Made by a program: the position numbers and the translations under genes
Notes under the pieces: model-generated
Told to the model about the DNA's origin: nothing
Seen by the model: the letters and a program-made list of their open reading frames with translations, nothing else
The model's database searches: none
NCBI RefSeq assembly: GCF_004216905.1
Contig: NZ_SGXJ01000001.1
Location: 1,860,001-1,924,000, forward strand
Length of the DNA stretch: 64,000 bases
Direction: 5' to 3'
From: Kribbella sp. VKM Ac-2569
Lineage (GTDB): Bacteria > Actinomycetota > Actinomycetes > Propionibacteriales > Kribbellaceae
In this document: positions 24,836 to 33,209 of the stretch, one piece after another
How positions within the stretch are numbered: position 1 is the stretch's first letter
Layout of the letters: the number at the start of each line of letters is the position of its first letter

Positions 24836-26299
24836 ATGCCAGCAGACCAACGCCTCAAAGACGCCCTGCACCTCATCCTGGACGACCCCGAAGAAGGTGG
24901 AGAGGAGCGATGGCACGGTACGACGGCCGCGTACCCGGCCAACTGGGAGGAGGTCGGGTACGTCAAGTACTTCTACCGCCGGGACACGATCCTCGTCCGC
25001 GCGGCCGACACCGATCTGGTGATCAGGACACTGCGCGACACGGTGACGCCCAGCGAGGAACGCAGTCCGATCATTCCCGACGACGTCGTCATCGACCTGC
25101 TGCCGGTGATCGACGGCGTGACGAGCCTGGTCTGGCGCTACGGCAGGACCTACCGTGCGGTGAGCGAGGCGCGGCAGGCGGCCGACGGTGACTCCGGCTT
25201 CGGCGGCGACTACGACGGGCAATACAACGACGACGATCCACTGTCGGTGCCGAACGTACTGGCCGAGCTGGACCGGCGGGCCGGCCCCGGCGGGTGGTCA
25301 CCGAACCACGCGCTCCCGTACTGCGGCAACGGTCACCCCTGCCCGGCCACCGAGCCAGACTGCGTGCCCGGCAAGGCGGCGTGCCCAGAGCCGCCGGTGA
25401 GTGACGGGATCTGTTGCGGGACACGCGGATGGGACGGCCGTGATGTGTTCGTAGGTGTCGTCGACGGCGGTCTGGTCGACGGTGTGCAGGTGTGGCCGTG
25501 GATGGCGGGCGTCACCGGCGAAGCCGAGGATCCCTTCATGGCTCCGGGCAGCACGCGCATCCGGCCGTACGCGTGCCACGGGACGTTTGTTGCCGGATGT
25601 GTGCGCTGCGTGGCGCCGAAAGCGAAGGTCCATGTCAAGAAGGCCGAATACATCCCCTGTCGGCCGGACTCGGGGATGGCCTACGAGGACGAGATCATCC
25701 AGAAGATGAACGAACTGATGGACTGCGGTGCGGAGGTCATCGTCTGCGAGTTCGATGGCTTCACCCGGTTCCATCGGCCGTTGCTCACCTTCAACACCTT
25801 CTACGACACGCGTTTGCGCCACCTGAACGTCGTCATCGTCGCGCCGGCCGGCAACGACACGACGTACGAGCCGACGTTCCCCGCGGCGTACTCGTGGGTG
25901 ATCGGCGTCGGAGCGCTCTCCGCCGACGGCAACTGCCGAGCGTCGTTCTCCAACTACGGCGGTTGGGTCGATGTCTACGCACCCGGCGAAGACTTGGTCA
26001 ACGCCTTCGCAGTCGGCGACTACGAGTGTTTCGAAGATGAGGTTCCCCATGAACAGCGCCATTTCGAAGGGCTGGCCAGCTGGAGCGGTACGTCGTTCTC
26101 CGCACCCCTGGTCGCCGGGATGATCGCCGCACGCATGTCCGGAACCGGCGAAAACGCTCCCCTCGCCGCAGAATCCTTGTTATGCCTCGCCCGTAGCCAA
26201 GCGGCCTCAGGCGTCGGTCCGGTCCTCCACCCACACCAGGTCTGCGCCACGCCCCGCAAGCCCTGCCACCCGACCTGCGATTGCGCCTGCACCCACTAA
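24836..26299 (+). CDS. S8 subtilase-family serine protease, cytosolic, cysteine-rich
   Basis: A 487-residue subtilase with an intact triad: Asp210 (GVVDGG), His248 (CHGTFVAG), Ser420 (SGTSFSAP) and oxyanion Asn340 (APAGN). Residues 1-160 form an N-terminal region unlike the usual inhibitor propeptide, and there is no signal peptide or membrane segment. About 20 cysteines are present: six at 163-195, three around the catalytic His and five in the C-terminal tail (CHPTCDCACTH). A cytosolic subtilase this rich in Cys is unusual and may bind metal or sense redox state. The start follows AGGGGGA. It is divergent from the CHAT protease gene, and the two proteases probably work in one pathway. Confidence 0.92.
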   Translation: MPADQRLKDALHLILDDPEEGGEERWHGTTAAYPANWEEVGYVKYFYRRDTILVRAADTDLVIRTLRDTVTPSEERSPIIPDDVVIDLLPVIDGVTSLVWRYGRTYRAVSEARQAADGDSGFGGDYDGQYNDDDPLSVPNVLAELDRRAGPGGWSPNHALPYCGNGHPCPATEPDCVPGKAACPEPPVSDGICCGTRGWDGRDVFVGVVDGGLVDGVQVWPWMAGVTGEAEDPFMAPGSTRIRPYACHGTFVAGCVRCVAPKAKVHVKKAEYIPCRPDSGMAYEDEIIQKMNELMDCGAEVIVCEFDGFTRFHRPLLTFNTFYDTRLRHLNVVIVAPAGNDTTYEPTFPAAYSWVIGVGALSADGNCRASFSNYGGWVDVYAPGEDLVNAFAVGDYECFEDEVPHEQRHFEGLASWSGTSFSAPLVAGMIAARMSGTGENAPLAAESLLCLARSQAASGVGPVLHPHQVCATPRKPCHPTCDCACTH

Positions 26300-26323
26300 G
26301 TGTTTGCGCTAGGGTCCACAACC

Positions 26324-27112
26324 ATGTTCGGTGTGCGAGGCAGGACAGGTCATCTGGCGTGGTACCGGACCGATGAGGCGGCGGCAGAGGTCGCCTTCCT
26401 GCACGGCTTCTCCGACTCGGCGCAGTGCTGGGAGCCGGTGATCCGCGGGATGCCTGGGATTCGGGCGCTCGCGATCGATGCGCGTGGGCACGGTGAGTCC
26501 GGGCTTCCGGACGAGCCTATTCGCTATGAGGCACACCGCGACGATGCCGCCCTCGTGCTGTCGAGCCAGCCCCATGAGGGCGGGATCGTCGTGGTCGGCC
26601 ACTCGATGGGTGCGATGGCGGCCGCCCACCTGGCCGCGTCGCGGCCGGACCTGGTCCGTGCGGTCGTACTGGAAGACCCGCCGACCGGAACGCCTGGCGA
26701 CCGGCACGACGAACCGTGGTCCGAGCCGCCTTGGCTCGCTGACGTCCGAGCACTCGATCTGCCGTCACGGATCGCCCAGGGCCGATCCAACGACCCCGAC
26801 TGGCCTGACGACGAACTCGAGCCCTGGGCCGTGTCGAAGGCGCAGGTCAACCCGCAACTGTTCGATCTGACGTTTCGCGACGCAGGCCCGCTGACCGACC
26901 TGCTGGCCGAGATCACGTGCCCGGTACTGCTGATCCACGGCGACACCAAACGCGGCTCACTGATCTCCACCGAGTACGCCGAGCGCTGCGCTCAAGCAGC
27001 AGCCGGCGAGTTCCGCGCCGTACACATCGCCGGCACCGGCCACTCGGTACGCCGCGACAACCGCCAGCAGTACCTCGCAGAACTCACACCATTCCTCGAC
27101 CGATACCGCTAG
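26324..27112 (+). CDS. Alpha/beta hydrolase
   Basis: A 262-residue alpha/beta-fold hydrolase with nucleophile motif GHSMG, an oxyanion segment LHGFSDSAQCW near residue 28, a candidate acid Asp in LLIHGDTK and catalytic His in AGTGHSV. The ATG at 26324 is preferred over a GTG at 26300; TAGGGT at 26310-26315 lies 8 bases before it, which would suit a leaderless message. Substrate unknown (esters, lactones or peptides are possible). Its stop overlaps the stop of the convergent SDR gene. Confidence 0.85.
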   Translation: MFGVRGRTGHLAWYRTDEAAAEVAFLHGFSDSAQCWEPVIRGMPGIRALAIDARGHGESGLPDEPIRYEAHRDDAALVLSSQPHEGGIVVVGHSMGAMAAAHLAASRPDLVRAVVLEDPPTGTPGDRHDEPWSEPPWLADVRALDLPSRIAQGRSNDPDWPDDELEPWAVSKAQVNPQLFDLTFRDAGPLTDLLAEITCPVLLIHGDTKRGSLISTEYAERCAQAAAGEFRAVHIAGTGHSVRRDNRQQYLAELTPFLDRYR

Positions 27113-27879
27113 TGCAGGGTGTAGCCGCCGTCGATCACCACAACTGAGCCGGTCATGAAGCTGGAGGCCGGCGAGGCCAGGAAGACGACGGTGGGGGCTA
27201 TCTCCTCGGGTACGGCGTACCGCTGCATCGGGACGTCGTCGATCCAGCGGGCCTTGAACTGTGGCTCGTCGACCGGTGCCATCTCGGTCTTCACGTAGCC
27301 GGGGGCAACGGCATTCACGCGGATGTTCAACGGGGCCCACTCCGCGGCCAGGGACTTGGTGAGCTGATGGACTGCGGCCTTGGAGGCGTTGTACGCCGGT
27401 TGCCACTGTGGACGGTTCACGATCTGCGCCGAGATCGACCCGATGTTGACGATGGTGCCACCGCCGACCGTCGTGAAGTGCCGGGCGGCCTCCTGGCTGA
27501 GCTTCCACAGGCCGTCGACGTTCGTGGCGAACACGGTGTCCCATTCGTCGTCGGGTACGTCGAGGGCCGGCCGGTGAACGCACGCTCCGGCGTTGTTGAC
27601 CAGGATGTCGAACCGCCCGGTCGCGTCCAACGCCGCGTGGATCGCCGCCCGGCCGGAGGCCCGGTCATTGACGTCGAGGCCGACGCCGATCACCGTCCGT
27701 CCCGTCTCCCGCGCCAGCGCCTCAGCCGCCTCCTGCGACGCCGCGGCGTCGCGCGCTCCGATCACCACGTCCGCACCGGCCTCGGCCAACCCGGTCGCGA
27801 AGGCCCGACCGAGCCCGCGATACCCACCCGTCACCAAAGCCGTCCGCCCGGCCAGCGAGAACTTCTCGAGAACACCCAT
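27109..27879 (-). CDS. Short-chain dehydrogenase/reductase (SDR)
   Basis: A 256-residue classical SDR: cofactor motif TGGYRGLGRAF near residues 17-27, NNAG near 95, catalytic Ser in GSIS, and YNASK (Tyr/Lys) near 165. It resembles gluconate 5-dehydrogenase and 3-oxoacyl-reductase-like members, but the substrate cannot be fixed. ATG at 27879 is chosen over the adjacent GTG at 27882. It is transcribed away from the LuxR-type gene. Confidence 0.88.
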   Translation of the reverse strand: MGVLEKFSLAGRTALVTGGYRGLGRAFATGLAEAGADVVIGARDAAASQEAAEALARETGRTVIGVGLDVNDRASGRAAIHAALDATGRFDILVNNAGACVHRPALDVPDDEWDTVFATNVDGLWKLSQEAARHFTTVGGGTIVNIGSISAQIVNRPQWQPAYNASKAAVHQLTKSLAAEWAPLNIRVNAVAPGYVKTEMAPVDEPQFKARWIDDVPMQRYAVPEEIAPTVVFLASPASSFMTGSVVVIDGGYTLH

Positions 27880-28049
27880 CACCGAGTCACCGCTTCGATA
27901 GCCATCGCACCATTGTCACCGGTCGCCGCAGCCGACGATGGCACATCTCGAGCCTCCTTCCGGTACTGCGTCCGTGGTCCTAGGCTGTAGCGGGTCGGGG
28001 AGACTGCGATGGGTCTGAGGTAGGCACACCGCTGGGAAGGCGGCGGACT

Positions 28050-30842
28050 GTGGAACGTGGAGACGGGGTCCGCGGCCAGGAGCCGGAGCGAACCCGAACT
28101 GCAAGACTGCTCGGCCGGCGGGCGGAACGGGCGGTCCTCGACCGCCTGCTCGCCGAGGTACGCAACGGCACCAGCCGGGTTCTCGTCGTCCGGGGCGAGG
28201 CCGGCGTCGGGAAGACCGCGTTGCTGACCTACGCGACCGACTCCGCAGCGGACCTCACCACGCTGCGGGCGGCAGGCGTCCAGTCGGAGATGGAGCTGGC
28301 GTTCGCGGCGCTCCATCAGTTGTGCGCACCGCTGCTTGATCGCCTGCACCGGATTCCCGCACCGCAGCGCCGGGCGCTCGCGACGGTGTTCGGGCTGGCG
28401 CCCGGTCCCGCTCCGGACCGCTTCATGGTCGGACTCGCCGTACTGAGCCTGATCTCCGACCTGGCCGGGGAACAACCGGTGCTGGTCGTCGTCGACGACG
28501 CGCAATGGCTCGACACGGCGACGGCGCAGACGCTCGGCTTCGTCGCCCGCAGGATCGGCGCCGAATCGGTCGGGTTGTTGTTCGGCGCCCGCGAGATCGG
28601 CGTGGACCTCCACGGTCTCCCCGAGCTCCAGGTCGACGGATTGCCTGCCGACGAGGCACAGGCGCTGCTGGGATCGGCCGTCGAGTTCCTGCTCGACGAA
28701 CCCGTCCGCGAGCGGATCGTGGCCGAGACCGGCGGCAACCCGCTGGCCTTGCTCGAACTGCCCCGGGGCCTGACGGCCACTCAGCTCGCGGCAGGGTTCG
28801 GTCTACTCGGTGGACGGGGGCTGCCCGGGCGCATCGAGCAAAGTTTTCTGCGGCAAGCCGATGCCCTGCCCGCATCGACCCGGCAGCTGCTTCTGGTCGC
28901 GGCGGCCGAGCCGATCGGCGACCCGGTCCTCGTCCGGCGGGCGGCCGACCAACTCGGGATCGACGCAGCCTTCGCCGAGATCGACGGCTTGCTGAGCCTG
29001 GGCGAGCGGGTGACGTTCCGCCACCCGCTGGTCCGGTCGGCACTGTACGGATCGGCCTCCGAGACGGAGCGCCGCGCGGTGCACCTGGCGCTGGCCGGAG
29101 CAACAGACTCGGCAGCCGACCCCGACAGGCGAGCTTGGCATCTGGCCGCGGCCGCGCCGGGACCTGACGAGGACGTCGCCTTCGAGCTCGAGCGGTCCGC
29201 CGACCGCGCTCAGGCCCGGGGCGGATTCGCTGCTGCGGCTGCCTTCCTGCAGCGCGCGGTAGCCCTGACCCGCGATCCGGTCCGGCGGACCGAACGCGCG
29301 CTGGCCGGCGCGCACGCCAGTCTGCAGGCCGGCGCGTTCGAGACCGCCTGGGCGCTGCTGGCGACGGCAGAGGCCGGGAAGCTCGACGACCTCGGGCGGG
29401 CCCGCATCGACCTGCTCCGCGCCGAGGCTGCGTACGCGCAGCAGCGCGGCCGGGACGCGCCCGGCCTGCTCCTGCGCGCCGCGAAAACCCTTGAAACGCT
29501 CGACGTACAACTCGCTCGCGACACCTACCTCGATGCCTGGAGCGCCGCCCTGTTCGCAGGTCAGCTGGCCGCGGGCACCGGTCTGCGCGAGGTGTCGCTG
29601 GCCGCCGAGGCAGCGCCGCGGTCCGAGAGCTCCACGCGAAGTTCCGATGTCCTGCTGGACGGGTTCGCGTTGCTGTTCGCCGAGGGCCGGGCGCGCGCGG
29701 TGCCGCTTCTGAAGCAAGCAGCGATCGCGTTCGGCGAGCAGGAAGCCTCGACCGAGGAGGTTCTGCGCTGGGGATGGATGGCCACCGCGGCGGCCGCGAC
29801 CGCGTGGGACTTCGAAGCATGCCGGTCCACCGCCACCCGGCAGGTGGAGGTGGCACGTGCCGCCGGCGCGCTGGCGGTCCTGGCTGTCGGCGTCAATGTG
29901 CTCGGCCAGGTCGTTGCGCTGGCCGGCGAATTCGCCGAAGCTAGCTCGCTCTGGGCCGAGGCCGACGCGGTCCGAGAGGCCACCGGTACGCACGTGCTGC
30001 CGTACGGCGGCCTGGTGCTGGCAGCGCTGCGCGGACGCCCGGACGAGGCGTTCCCGTTGATCGACGAGACCATCGCGAGCGCGACCGCCGAAGGGCAGGG
30101 TACGGCGGCGCAGTACGCGCGCTGGGCGAGGTCCGTCGTACTCAACGGTCTCGGCCGCCACGACGAGGCGTTGCCGTGGGCGATCTCGGCGAGCGAGGAC
30201 ACACCGGAGCTGTTCGTGTCCTCGTGGGCGCTCAGCGAGCAGATCGAGGCGGCCGCACGCAGCGGACGTCAGCGCGAGGCCGCCGCAGCACTCGAGCAAC
30301 TACAGGCGAAGACGCTGGACACCGACGAGTGCTGGGGCCGCGGCATCGAGGCCCGCGCCCGGGGCTTGCTGGACGACGGCAAGACCGCAGAAGGTGCGTA
30401 CCTCGAGGCGATCGAGCAACTGACCGGCACCCGGCTGCGCCCTGACCTGGCACGGGCGCACCTGCTGTACGGCGAGTGGCTGCGTCGTCGTACTCGCCGA
30501 GGGGAGGCACGAGCGGAGCTGCGCAGCGCGTACGACCTGTTCACATCGATCGGCATGGCTGCGTTCGGCGAGCGGGCACGTCGCGAGTTGCAGGCGACCG
30601 GAGAGACGGTACGCCGACGAGCGAGCGGACCGACCGCGGGTGGCGAGCTCACTCCGCAGGAATTCCAGATCGCCTCGCTGGTCCGTGACGGGCTGTCGAA
30701 CCCCGAAGTGGGTGCCCGGCTCTTCCTCAGTCCTCGCACTGTCGAGTGGCACCTCCGCAAGATCTTCGACAAGCTCTCGATCAGCTCGCGCAGACAGCTG
30801 CGCGAGGCCCTGCCTCAGACCGGTCACGAGGCGACTGTTTAG
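28050..30842 (+). CDS. Large LuxR-family (LAL) ATP-binding transcriptional regulator
   Basis: A 930-residue LAL regulator: an AAA/STAND-type ATPase with Walker A GEAGVGKT at residues 49-56 and Walker B-like VLVVVDDAQW near 145-154, a long helical-repeat middle, and a C-terminal LuxR helix-turn-helix (ELTPQEFQIASLVRDGLSNP, SPRTVEWHLRKIFDKL). Such proteins bind ATP and an inducer and activate catabolic or secondary-metabolism genes. The start is GTG at 28050, with a GGGAAGG run upstream. It lies between two SDR genes; its stop overlaps the end of the convergent SDR. Confidence 0.9.
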   Translation: MERGDGVRGQEPERTRTARLLGRRAERAVLDRLLAEVRNGTSRVLVVRGEAGVGKTALLTYATDSAADLTTLRAAGVQSEMELAFAALHQLCAPLLDRLHRIPAPQRRALATVFGLAPGPAPDRFMVGLAVLSLISDLAGEQPVLVVVDDAQWLDTATAQTLGFVARRIGAESVGLLFGAREIGVDLHGLPELQVDGLPADEAQALLGSAVEFLLDEPVRERIVAETGGNPLALLELPRGLTATQLAAGFGLLGGRGLPGRIEQSFLRQADALPASTRQLLLVAAAEPIGDPVLVRRAADQLGIDAAFAEIDGLLSLGERVTFRHPLVRSALYGSASETERRAVHLALAGATDSAADPDRRAWHLAAAAPGPDEDVAFELERSADRAQARGGFAAAAAFLQRAVALTRDPVRRTERALAGAHASLQAGAFETAWALLATAEAGKLDDLGRARIDLLRAEAAYAQQRGRDAPGLLLRAAKTLETLDVQLARDTYLDAWSAALFAGQLAAGTGLREVSLAAEAAPRSESSTRSSDVLLDGFALLFAEGRARAVPLLKQAAIAFGEQEASTEEVLRWGWMATAAAATAWDFEACRSTATRQVEVARAAGALAVLAVGVNVLGQVVALAGEFAEASSLWAEADAVREATGTHVLPYGGLVLAALRGRPDEAFPLIDETIASATAEGQGTAAQYARWARSVVLNGLGRHDEALPWAISASEDTPELFVSSWALSEQIEAAARSGRQREAAAALEQLQAKTLDTDECWGRGIEARARGLLDDGKTAEGAYLEAIEQLTGTRLRPDLARAHLLYGEWLRRRTRRGEARAELRSAYDLFTSIGMAAFGERARRELQATGETVRRRASGPTAGGELTPQEFQIASLVRDGLSNPEVGARLFLSPRTVEWHLRKIFDKLSISSRRQLREALPQTGHEATV

Positions 30843-31567
30843 CTCCGGAGCAGCTGCTGGCCGCCGTCGACGTCGTACGTCGCACCGGTGAGGGCTGTGT
30901 TCGTCATCAGGTGGATGATCAGCGCGGCCACGTCGTCCGGGCCGACCACACGCCGGATCGGAAGCGTTTCGCGCAGCTCGGCCCGCCGCTCCTCGAGCTG
31001 ATCGCCGAGCAGCCGCGCCGACAACGGCGTATCGACGAAGCCGGCCGCGACGGCGTTCACCCGGATCGGGGTGAGTTCCAGAGCGGCGTTCGCGGCGATC
31101 GCCTGCAGCCCGACGGTTCCGATCGCGGCAAGACTCAGGCCGACGCCGGGCCGGCGGGCGCCGGTACCGCTGATGAGCGTGAGGGAGCCGCCAGGACGAA
31201 CCCGTCCGATGCACAGGCGGGCGATCCGCAGCGCTCCGAGCAGATCCTCGTCGAGGAGGCGCTGCGCCTGCTCGAAGTCCAGCTCGGCGATCGGTGCGTA
31301 GAACGGCCCGCCGCCGCTCACCAGGACATGGTCGAGCTCCGCGGGCAGGTCGGCGAAGACCTGCTCGAGACGGTCCGGATCCCCCAGGTCCAGGGTCGGC
31401 GCGCTTTCGGCGTCGACCTCGGCGGCGGCCTTGGCGAGTCGCTCGGGATCGCGGCCGGTGACAACGATCCGGGCGCCGGCCGCGTGGGCCTGGTGGGCCG
31501 TGGCCAGCCCGATCCCAGAACTTCCGCCGATCACGACCACGAGCTGTCCGTCGAGTCTGTCGCTCAT
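30839..31567 (-). CDS. Short-chain dehydrogenase/reductase (SDR)
   Basis: A 242-residue SDR with cofactor motif GGSSGIGLA at about 14-22. The usual catalytic Tyr is not in a YxxxK setting: the region after SGTGARRPG reads LSLAAIGTVGLQAIA, so the Tyr/Lys pair of classical SDRs is missing or replaced. It may be a divergent or non-catalytic member. It follows the DHA2 exporter gene by 21 bases on the same strand and may be co-transcribed with it. Confidence 0.82.
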   Translation of the reverse strand: MSDRLDGQLVVVIGGSSGIGLATAHQAHAAGARIVVTGRDPERLAKAAAEVDAESAPTLDLGDPDRLEQVFADLPAELDHVLVSGGGPFYAPIAELDFEQAQRLLDEDLLGALRIARLCIGRVRPGGSLTLISGTGARRPGVGLSLAAIGTVGLQAIAANAALELTPIRVNAVAAGFVDTPLSARLLGDQLEERRAELRETLPIRRVVGPDDVAALIIHLMTNTALTGATYDVDGGQQLLRS

Positions 31568-31588
31568 CGTGTTCTCCAGTTCATCCGG

Positions 31589-33061
31589 TCAGTTGGACAC
31601 CGGTACCGCGCAGCCGTGAACGCGCGGCGTCGCCGGCAGTTGGGTGGCGGGTGGGCGGCCACGTGCGACGTACAGGAAGGTGATCAGCGCGGCGACGACG
31701 CTCAGGCCCGCCATCACGAGCATCGCCGTCTGGTACCGGTGCGCGAGTGGCTGGACGAGGTCGTCCGAGCCGCCGACGCCGAGCAGGGCGGGGACGAGCG
31801 CGATCAGGACCACGCCGCCGACGCGGGACGCGGCGTCGTTGATCGCCGATGCCTCGCCCAGATCCGCGTCGTCGACAGCAGCCAGTACGCCGGCCGTGAG
31901 CGGTGCGACGGTCAGACCGATGCCGAGTCCCCACAACAGTGCGCCCGGCAGAATCGCGCGCAGGTAGCTCTCGCCTGGGCTCGCCGACGACAACCACGCG
32001 AATCCACCGGCCACGATCAGGATGCCGACAGCCATCGGCCCGCGCACGCCCACGCGGACCACGAGGCCACCAACGAACGGCGAGACGAGCAGGAAGACGG
32101 CTGACTCCGGGATCAGCGCCGCACCTGCCTCGGTAGCGCTGTACCCCAGCTGAAGTTGGCACTGCAGGACGACCAGATAGCTCGCCGCGGACAGGGCTCC
32201 GTAGAAGAGGATTGTCGCGGCATTGATCGCGACGAACTGCTTGATCCGGAAGAGCGCCGTACGGACCATGGACGCCGGTCGCCGTCGCTCCACCGGAATC
32301 AGTACGACGAGGCAGACCACCCCGACAACAGCTGGCACGAGCACCTTGGCGCTGCCCCATCCGGCGGCTGGACCTGCTGTCAGCGCGTAAATCACTCCGC
32401 CCAGGCCGAGGATGGTCAGCAGGGCTCCCATCACGTCGACCGAGAGTTCCCGGCGTGCGCGGCTGACTTCCGGTACGCCGTGAAGTACCCACAACGCTGC
32501 CGCGATCAGCGGAGCATTCAGCAGGAACACGTACCGCCAGGAGCCGTGGTCGATCAGCCAGCCGCCGCCGTACGGACCGAGCGTCGTACCGAGGGTCGAC
32601 AGACCCGCCCAGATGCCGATCCCCTTGGCGCGGTCCGCCGGTCGCAAGGTGCCGTTGAGCAAGGCCAGGCTGCTCGGCACGACCATCGCTCCGCCGGCTC
32701 CTTGTACGACCCGAGCCGCGATCAGCGCCGCGGTGTTCGGGGCAGCCGCGCAGCACAGCGACCCGATCAGCATCACGACGAGACCGGCGATCAGGATCCG
32801 GCGCCAGCCGAAGTGATCGGCGAGCGCGCCGGCGAGCAGGAGCAGCGCGGCGACGGTCACTAAATACCCCGTCAGCACCCACTGCAGCCCACTCACGCCG
32901 GTCCCGAGGTCGCGACCGATCGCCGGGATCGCAACGTTGACCATGTAGGCATCGATGAACCCGACCATCGAGGCGAGCACCGTCGCCGCGATCAGCAGTG
33001 CCCCCGCCCGCCCACGCACCGCAACCCCTGAGTACGCCGCACGCTCGTCCCTCGTTGTCAT
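31589..33061 (-). CDS. DHA2-family MFS drug/metabolite exporter
   Basis: A 490-residue transporter with fourteen predicted membrane segments. The first helix carries FIDAYMVNVAIPAIGRDLG and motif A-like ADHFGWRRILIAG, typical of DHA2 (EmrB/QacA) proton antiporters. The ATG at 33061 has a strong GGGAGG site; upstream in-frame codons overlap the divergent regulatory region. The exported compound is unknown. It may form an operon with the SDR gene downstream. Confidence 0.9.
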   Translation of the reverse strand: MTTRDERAAYSGVAVRGRAGALLIAATVLASMVGFIDAYMVNVAIPAIGRDLGTGVSGLQWVLTGYLVTVAALLLLAGALADHFGWRRILIAGLVVMLIGSLCCAAAPNTAALIAARVVQGAGGAMVVPSSLALLNGTLRPADRAKGIGIWAGLSTLGTTLGPYGGGWLIDHGSWRYVFLLNAPLIAAALWVLHGVPEVSRARRELSVDVMGALLTILGLGGVIYALTAGPAAGWGSAKVLVPAVVGVVCLVVLIPVERRRPASMVRTALFRIKQFVAINAATILFYGALSAASYLVVLQCQLQLGYSATEAGAALIPESAVFLLVSPFVGGLVVRVGVRGPMAVGILIVAGGFAWLSSASPGESYLRAILPGALLWGLGIGLTVAPLTAGVLAAVDDADLGEASAINDAASRVGGVVLIALVPALLGVGGSDDLVQPLAHRYQTAMLVMAGLSVVAALITFLYVARGRPPATQLPATPRVHGCAVPVSN

Positions 33062-33115
33062 CTCACTCCTCCCTTTCACGTCCACGATCTGCCTTTGCGA
33101 GGCGGGATGACCCCC

Positions 33116-33147
33116 GGGACTGTCCCTGGTTGCCGGGGACCAGGGAC
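33116..33147. promoter_or_regulatory. Cluster of GGGAC/GTCCC half-sites between exporter and disulfide reductase-like gene
   Basis: Four GGGAC-type half-sites occur in 32 bases: GGGAC 33116-33120, GTCCC 33122-33126 (together GGGACTGTCCC), GGGAC 33136-33140 and GGGAC 33143-33147. The arms GTCCCTGGT and ACCAGGGAC at 33122-33130 and 33139-33147 form a 9-base inverted repeat. It resembles NarL/DosR-type response-regulator sites in half-site sequence but not in exact spacing. Confidence 0.45.
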
Positions 33148-33209
33148 ATTCACTGGCCCGACGGGCGCGTGGGGCGGGTGAACCTGAACCCGAGCGAAAG
33201 GAGTCCGCG

